A stretch of DNA of 10,134 bases from Blastocatellia bacterium (GTDB taxonomy: Bacteria > Acidobacteriota > Blastocatellia > Pyrinomonadales > Pyrinomonadaceae): the NCBI GenBank assembly GCA_003175865.1, contig PSRF01000198.1:1-10134 (forward strand). The letters are read 5' to 3'. The notes under the pieces are model-generated. The model saw only the letters and a list, made by a program, of their open reading frames with translations. It ran no database searches and was not told the DNA's origin. Positions within the stretch are counted from its first letter, which is position 1. Each line of letters begins with the position of its first letter. Shown here one piece after another: positions 5,928 through 10,134 of this stretch. The translations under genes were made by a program, and so were the position numbers.

Positions 5928-6143
5928 ATGATGACAAGTGAATTGATGATTGTTCCGTTGAGTCTGCAGCACAACATCTATGCACTACGCGACGAGCGTG
6001 GTAACACATTGGGAACAGGTACACGTGAAGTTTGCGAAGTGCTTCTTTATATTGTGACGAGAGTCAAACAGCAGGAGTCACTAAGAACTCGAGAAGTTAG
6101 GTTACCTGCCAGGGAGAATGTGCGTGCTGCAATACCGATTTGA
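5928..6143 (+). CDS. Small protein of unknown function (71 residues)
   Basis: I do not recognise a named family. The start at 5928 has a good ribosome binding site, TAGGAG, 7 bases upstream; a second in-frame ATG at 5931 is possible. The protein has no membrane helix and no cysteine cluster. Its core (about 13-50) reads like a compact alpha/beta unit, with LQHNIYALRDERGNTLGTGTREVCEVLLYI. A phrase such as YALRDERGNTLGTG suggests a beta hairpin followed by a helix. The C-terminus is basic and polar. It is the only complete gene on the plus strand here, it converges on the FHA-ABC transporter, and a hairpin follows its stop. The ribosome binding site, independent promoter region and terminator-like hairpin favour a real gene over a chance frame. 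Confidence 0.62.
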   Translation: MMTSELMIVPLSLQHNIYALRDERGNTLGTGTREVCEVLLYIVTRVKQQESLRTREVRLPARENVRAAIPI

Positions 6144-6152
6144 ATAGGTCTG

Positions 6153-6187
6153 GGGATCGGTATTTGAGCTATACCTGATCCCGATTT
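6153..6187 (+). terminator. Hairpin between convergent genes, probable terminator
   Basis: GGGATC then GGTAT (6153-6163) pairs with ATACC, a bulged T at 6176, and GATCCC (6171-6182), giving 11 pairs around a 7-base loop. GATTTATT follows, a weak T-rich tail. It starts 9 bases after the stop of the small plus-strand gene and 17 before the end of the transporter gene, where a terminator for the plus strand, and perhaps both strands, is expected. Confidence 0.6.
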
Positions 6188-6199
6188 ATTCAAGATTCC

Positions 6200-8923
6200 T
6201 CAGACGTCTTGGATTCTTAACGCAACCATTGTCGCAATAAAGAAGAAGAACAGCATCGCCGCCAACACGCCAATGTTGATGATGTGACCACCCCACGGGT
6301 GTAGAAAGTCGACGTAAGCACTTAAATCATCTGGCACCTTCTTTGCCGTTGGTATATCAGGCGCTGGACCAAGCTTCGGCGCTGTGGGTTTGTTCCCCGC
6401 TTGTCCGGTTGGCAAGTTCTTCAAGTAGTCTTCCATCTTTTTCTCGAAGTCCTTAATGCTCTTCTCTGCGTCGCTCTTATATTTCGTCACTGAGTCGCGG
6501 GCATTCGCAATGTTCTGATCGTTGTCGCGCTCCACTTGCTTGTATAACCCGCGTCCATTTTCTTTATTTGAAGGTTGGGCATTTTCATCTTTTGCGCGCA
6601 GCACATCGAGATTCGACAAACGCTTCATCTCGTCAAAGCACCAAGTTGCCGGCATTAACGAACCGACGGCCTTCGACATTCCTGTTGGGATACCGACCAG
6701 ACCAGAGAAAAGAATTTGCGGAATCAAAATTAGTGGAATCAAACTTGTCGCCATCTCGGAGGTCTTAACAACGGCTGAGACAAATAGTCCGAGTGCGATA
6801 CCCAGAGTTCCGGTCAAGATCATGACGAGGAGTTGGGGTAACCCGAATATCATGCCGGGGAACGACATCAATCCGACGATATCCAGCAACTTCAGAGTAC
6901 CAAACAAAAGAATGCACTGAAATCCAACTATCAAAACAAGTATGAGAATCTTCGAGCCGACGTATGGAAGCAGACGCAGATTCACCATGCGTTCTCGTTT
7001 GTAGACCGCTTGTTCTCTGATGATCTCGCGAGCGGCGACTGAAGTTCCGAACCACAATGAAACCAATGCGAGCACAAAATAAATGAAATCACGAGGTGCT
7101 TTGCCTCCGACGACCAGATAGGTCAACAACGCAATGATCGGCGCCTGGAAGAATAGAATCAGCAAATTGAACTTGTCTGACGCGAGGACCTCAAGATACC
7201 GGCGTGAAAGAGTCGCCCATTGACGGAGCCAATCACCAAGCGTGCCCCTTCGTTTCGCTGGGACTGTTGTGTGAGTGCCAAGAGAAACTGAGCGCAGCGG
7301 AATTTCGACATTCCATTTGTGCTGTTCAGTCTGCAGAAAACGTTGCTTCCAATGTTCAGCAACTTCTTCTGCCACCTGGTCTTTGTTCAGTTGGCCATTC
7401 GAGTGCTTGAGTCGATCGAAGATTGGTTGCTCGAGTTTGTCATACAGATCCTTAAAACTCTCCGCGCCGACGTGTGACAGCGCTTCTTGCGGCTTGCCAT
7501 AGAAGACGAGCTTGCCGCGCATCATCACGACAATCTTGTCAAACAACTTCACGTTTTCCATTGCATGCGTTGTCAGGATAACAGTGCGACCCGACTCCGC
7601 AATTTGACGGAAGAGTTTCATCACCTTTTCTTCAGTGGCCGGATCAAGTCCGGATGTTGGTTCGTCAAGAAAGATGATTGAAGGTTTGGTGATCAATTCA
7701 ACTGCAATTGAAACACGTTTGCGTTGTCCGCCGGAGAGCTGCGAGATTGGGACGTCGCGGCGTTCAGATAGTCCGGTTAGATCCATTACTTCTGAAACAA
7801 CCTGATCGATCTCCTGTCGCGAAATATCACGAGAAAGACGCAGCCGCGCAACGTAGTAAAGAGTGCGATAGACCGTAAGCTCGCGATGAATGATGTCGTC
7901 TTGTGGAACGTATCCAATCGACTGCTTCAGCGACTCGAGATGCTGATAGAGGTCAAGGTTGTTGACTAACACTTGCCCGCTTGAGGCAGGTCGCATCCCG
8001 TTTAGAGAATCCATCAACGTTGACTTACCGGCGCCTGACGGACCGAGTAGGCCAACGAACTCATTCGGTTGAATGCTGAGGTCGACGTTATCAAGTAGAC
8101 GAATCTTCCCGTGGCCTGAGCGGTTTTGGACCTCTTTCGAAATCCTGACGACATCCAGTCGTGTCTTGGCACGCGTGTCATAAACTGTAACGCCGCTCTG
8201 AGGATTGACCCGGAGTAGGAATGGTCCAATTTGTACGACATTTTCTGGCGCGATAAACACTCGCCCGGTGATACGTTGGCCGTTGATGTATGTGCCGTTG
8301 GTGGAGTTCAGATCCTCAATTACAAACCCGGTGTTGGCTTGCGATATGCGCGCGTGTTGGTTCGAGATCAGCAGACCATCAAGTCTTATCTCGCATTGAT
8401 CGCCACGTCCAATCGTAAGTTGTGGTGTATCGAACGGACGTTGAATAAACACGCGTGGTTCGTTCGGATTAAACCCTGTGCTTCGCGCAGTCGTATGAAG
8501 TGATTTCTCCGCGTTGGCAACAATTGTTCGATTTTGCGGTTGTTCATGAACTGCGGCGGAATGTGCTGCGACGTGACCTGGAAAACCGAGCTGCGCAGTT
8601 CGTTGTGCTTCTGGGACGGCAGGTGCGCGGAAACGCATACTTGGTCCGCCCGGTCCCAGTTGAATCTCGTCGTTGTCGTTAAGGATTTCAGAAGTTACGC
8701 GTCGTCCATTGAGAAAGGTTCCGTTGAAACTTCCGAGGTCGACCAGTATGAAGATGGAGTCCTGTCGACGAATCTCAGCGTGACGACGCGAAACGTTTGC
8801 AGCATTTGCCGCGATCGTGACTTCCAAACCTGGTTCACGACCCATCCGCGTTGCGTCTTTAGTTATCGGAATGCGCTGGATGCCGGCAGTGCTGTCATGG
8901 AATTCGAGGTAGACGTTATTCAT
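6200..8923 (-). CDS. FHA-FHA-ABC transporter, ATPase fused to ABC-2 permease (Rv1747-like)
   Basis: This 907-residue half-transporter is of the ABCG/ABC-2 type. FHA domain 1 covers about 1-98 (GRE at 28-30, SRRH at 45-48, GSFNGTFLNG at 64-73). FHA domain 2 covers about 157-238 (IGRGDQ at 171-176, SNQH at 187-190, NSTNGTYING at 206-215). The linker (101-155) carries several Thr residues. The ATPase domain covers about 255-490: Walker A GPSGAGKST (294-302), signature LSGGQ (396-400), Walker B IIFLDE (416-421) and H-loop H453, all intact. Six membrane helices are visible at about 586-604, 613-629, 657-680, 692-717, 724-745 and 882-903. The last external loop (about 765-870) is enlarged with a charged coiled-coil-like part and a Pro-rich part. 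The order matches Mycobacterium tuberculosis Rv1747, an exporter regulated by the kinase PknF through phosphothreonine. Here export of an envelope lipid or polymer is inferred; the direction and substrate are unproven. The start is fixed by the first FHA strand; the ribosome binding site is weak. Confidence 0.95.
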   Translation of the reverse strand: MNNVYLEFHDSTAGIQRIPITKDATRMGREPGLEVTIAANAANVSRRHAEIRRQDSIFILVDLGSFNGTFLNGRRVTSEILNDNDEIQLGPGGPSMRFRAPAVPEAQRTAQLGFPGHVAAHSAAVHEQPQNRTIVANAEKSLHTTARSTGFNPNEPRVFIQRPFDTPQLTIGRGDQCEIRLDGLLISNQHARISQANTGFVIEDLNSTNGTYINGQRITGRVFIAPENVVQIGPFLLRVNPQSGVTVYDTRAKTRLDVVRISKEVQNRSGHGKIRLLDNVDLSIQPNEFVGLLGPSGAGKSTLMDSLNGMRPASSGQVLVNNLDLYQHLESLKQSIGYVPQDDIIHRELTVYRTLYYVARLRLSRDISRQEIDQVVSEVMDLTGLSERRDVPISQLSGGQRKRVSIAVELITKPSIIFLDEPTSGLDPATEEKVMKLFRQIAESGRTVILTTHAMENVKLFDKIVVMMRGKLVFYGKPQEALSHVGAESFKDLYDKLEQPIFDRLKHSNGQLNKDQVAEEVAEHWKQRFLQTEQHKWNVEIPLRSVSLGTHTTVPAKRRGTLGDWLRQWATLSRRYLEVLASDKFNLLILFFQAPIIALLTYLVVGGKAPRDFIYFVLALVSLWFGTSVAAREIIREQAVYKRERMVNLRLLPYVGSKILILVLIVGFQCILLFGTLKLLDIVGLMSFPGMIFGLPQLLVMILTGTLGIALGLFVSAVVKTSEMATSLIPLILIPQILFSGLVGIPTGMSKAVGSLMPATWCFDEMKRLSNLDVLRAKDENAQPSNKENGRGLYKQVERDNDQNIANARDSVTKYKSDAEKSIKDFEKKMEDYLKNLPTGQAGNKPTAPKLGPAPDIPTAKKVPDDLSAYVDFLHPWGGHIINIGVLAAMLFFFFIATMVALRIQDV
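6395..6415 (-). repeat. Imperfect palindrome encoding LPTGQAG inside the transporter loop
   Basis: Residues 837-843 of the transporter read LPTGQAG. The DNA here contains a near-palindrome, CTTGTCCGGTTGGCAAG (6400-6416). From memory, similar Leu-Pro-Thr/Ala-Gly runs occur in unrelated proteins of environmental bacteria as translations of dispersed palindromic repeats, so this may be an in-frame repeat insertion in a surface loop. It is not a sortase LPXTG signal: it lies before the last helix and the order of residues differs. Confidence 0.35.
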
Positions 8924-8997
8924 GGCCAGGGGCAGCGAGTAGTCTCCAGGAGGATGAAATTTTTGGCGAAATCAAAACAAAGGCAGCAATGCGCAGA

Positions 8998-9025
8998 TTA
9001 TTACAGGCTACAAAGCGAATCGCAA
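8998..9025 (-). promoter_or_regulatory. Possible promoter of the FHA-ABC transporter gene
   Basis: On the minus strand TTGCGA (9020-9025) and TAATAA (8998-9003) are separated by 16 bases, close to sigma-70-type -35 and -10 boxes. They lie about 75 bases before the ATG at 8923, in the divergent gap. The match is partial and promoter sequences of this phylum are poorly known, so this is tentative. Confidence 0.28.
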
Positions 9026-9199
9026 TTGATTACTAACGATTCCGGTAATTCAAATGGACTGACACAACGAAGAGGCAGCGTCGTCAGCCAGGTGCCGACC
9101 CGCAGGTTCATTCGAGAAAGCTGAGGTACACGCGAGCGGGATAATCTTGTGATGCGAAAGGAATTCTCCAACCTGGAGAAATCAGTTAACGTATTCGAG

Positions 9200-10134
9200 A
9201 TGACTCGCCTAAAGTTCATCCCTTTGCTCGGGTTCGTGGTCTTGTCAGCGTCAGTTATCGATCACGCGCAAGAACTACGACGGTCTGGTTTCATCGGGGT
9301 AGCTGCTGTCGCGCTGACGGATGAAGCGCGCACAGGATTGAGACCCGGGGAGACAGGAATCGTGGTTCAGAGTGTAGTTGATGGAGGTTCAGCAAAGGAG
9401 TCTGGGATTCAAGCGAACGACATCATCACTCAAGTCAACGATCACAAGATCACCGACGTTAATGACTTTGTACAAACAGTTAAGACTCTAAAAGCAGGTG
9501 ACTCGGCAACAATCCATTTACGACGCCAGGGCGAGCTAATCTCTAAGCAACTAATCGTGAAGGCACGCCCATTCGAATCAGCACCTGATGTCGATACTCT
9601 TTATAAAGCCGTCACTGTTGATGGCACCTTGCGGAGAGTAATACTCACAGTGCCAAAGACCGCAGGCAGACATCCCGCAGTCCTTTATATCACTGGTATC
9701 GGCTGCTTCTCTCAGGAGAGTGCTAATCTTCAGAGCAACGATGCCAAGTTGCTGTACGGTCTGTCGCGCGCAGGTTTCGTCACCATGCGCGTCGAGAAGA
9801 GTGGCATGGGTGACAGCGAGGGGCCACCTTGTCAAAGTCCTGCGATCGATCTTTCGATTGAACGTCGCGGCTACGTCACAGGGCTCAAAGCACTAAAGAA
9901 TTATCCATTCGTCGATTCTGAAAATGTGTTTCTCATCGGCATAAGCATCGGGGGCGTGCAAGCGCCACTGGTGGCTCAAGAAGTTTCGGTAAAAGGCATT
10001 GTTGTCATTAACACTGTCATCAAGCCGTTTCTTGAATACTTGATCGATACTCGACGTCGACAGAATCTGCTCGCACGTGTTCCTTACGATGAGATGGAAC
10101 AAAGGCTGCGAACAAACGAACGATGTAATCACCG
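9200..10134 (+). CDS. Exported PDZ-alpha/beta hydrolase fusion protein (C-terminus outside window)
   Basis: Partial gene: 311 codons are visible from ATG at 9200 and there is no stop before the edge. This start gives a compact signal peptide: basic residues at 3 and 5, a hydrophobic core at about 6-20 and a likely cut after DHA (residue 23). An in-frame ATG at 9152 (preceded by GTG at 9149) would add 16 residues with acidic charges before the signal. Neither start has a good ribosome binding site. A PDZ domain covers about 45-122 (GIVVQSVVDGGSAKESGI, NDIITQVN), as in HtrA-type proteins, and would bind C-terminal peptides. An alpha/beta hydrolase begins near 133: a YITGIGCF oxyanion-type turn at about 163-170, then the nucleophile elbow GISIGG (247-252) with S249. 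The acid and histidine of the triad should be further on. It is probably a periplasmic esterase or peptidase. It is transcribed divergently from the FHA-ABC transporter, 276 bases away. Confidence 0.9.
   Translation, partial: MTRLKFIPLLGFVVLSASVIDHAQELRRSGFIGVAAVALTDEARTGLRPGETGIVVQSVVDGGSAKESGIQANDIITQVNDHKITDVNDFVQTVKTLKAGDSATIHLRRQGELISKQLIVKARPFESAPDVDTLYKAVTVDGTLRRVILTVPKTAGRHPAVLYITGIGCFSQESANLQSNDAKLLYGLSRAGFVTMRVEKSGMGDSEGPPCQSPAIDLSIERRGYVTGLKALKNYPFVDSENVFLIGISIGGVQAPLVAQEVSVKGIVVINTVIKPFLEYLIDTRRRQNLLARVPYDEMEQRLRTNERCNH

Noticed and set aside
6395..6415. Sortase-type signal in the transporter
   Set aside because: The residues are LPTGQ rather than LPXTG, they lie before the last membrane helix, and no sortase context is present.
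8534..9124. 196-codon plus-strand frame overlapping the transporter's first FHA domain
   Set aside because: Most of it is antisense to a well-supported FHA domain. Its last 57 codons lie in the divergent gap after an AGGAGG that directly abuts an ATG with no spacing. The product is basic and featureless.

Overview
This window looks like chromosomal DNA from an Acidobacteriota bacterium, perhaps class Blastocatellia (inferred from gene style, not from a marker gene). The reasons are moderate G+C, serine/threonine kinases decorated with zinc ribbons and FHA domains, a membrane anchor followed by an Asn/Ala-rich linker, a MscL with a zinc-ribbon tail, and short palindromic intergenic repeats. 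There are no rRNA or tRNA genes, no transposase, no phage genes and no CRISPR array.

Positions 1-5454 hold six genes on the minus strand, read right to left: a receiver-only response regulator (5454-5068), an exported protein with a C-terminal sunset-like domain (5009-4215), the mechanosensitive channel MscL (4178-3744), a zinc-ribbon/kinase/PEGA/zinc-ribbon protein (3596-1956), a single-pass membrane protein with an N-terminal zinc ribbon and an extracytoplasmic LamG-like domain (1838-807), and an FHA/zinc-ribbon/kinase protein that runs off the left edge (744-1). A long inverted repeat made of 7-base units (3644-3738) separates mscL from the kinase part. The last three genes look like one signalling unit.

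Positions 5455-5927 carry no convincing gene, only several inverted repeats. A small unknown plus-strand gene (5928-6143) follows, with a good ribosome binding site. It converges on a 907-residue FHA-FHA-ABC transporter (8923-6200, minus), and a hairpin between their ends may be a terminator. A divergent plus-strand gene at 9200 encodes an exported PDZ plus alpha/beta-hydrolase protein and runs off the right edge.

The likely theme is phosphothreonine signalling at the cell envelope: two kinases, two proteins carrying FHA domains, a membrane protein encoded between the kinases, and an FHA-gated exporter resembling Mycobacterium tuberculosis Rv1747, a known kinase substrate. C4 zinc ribbons occur in four neighbouring proteins (both kinases, the membrane protein and MscL). 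I did not find a clearly new defence or mobile system. The most interesting items are this kinase/FHA/zinc-ribbon set, the MscL with a replaced tail, a response regulator lacking its conserved lysine, and the intergenic palindromes.
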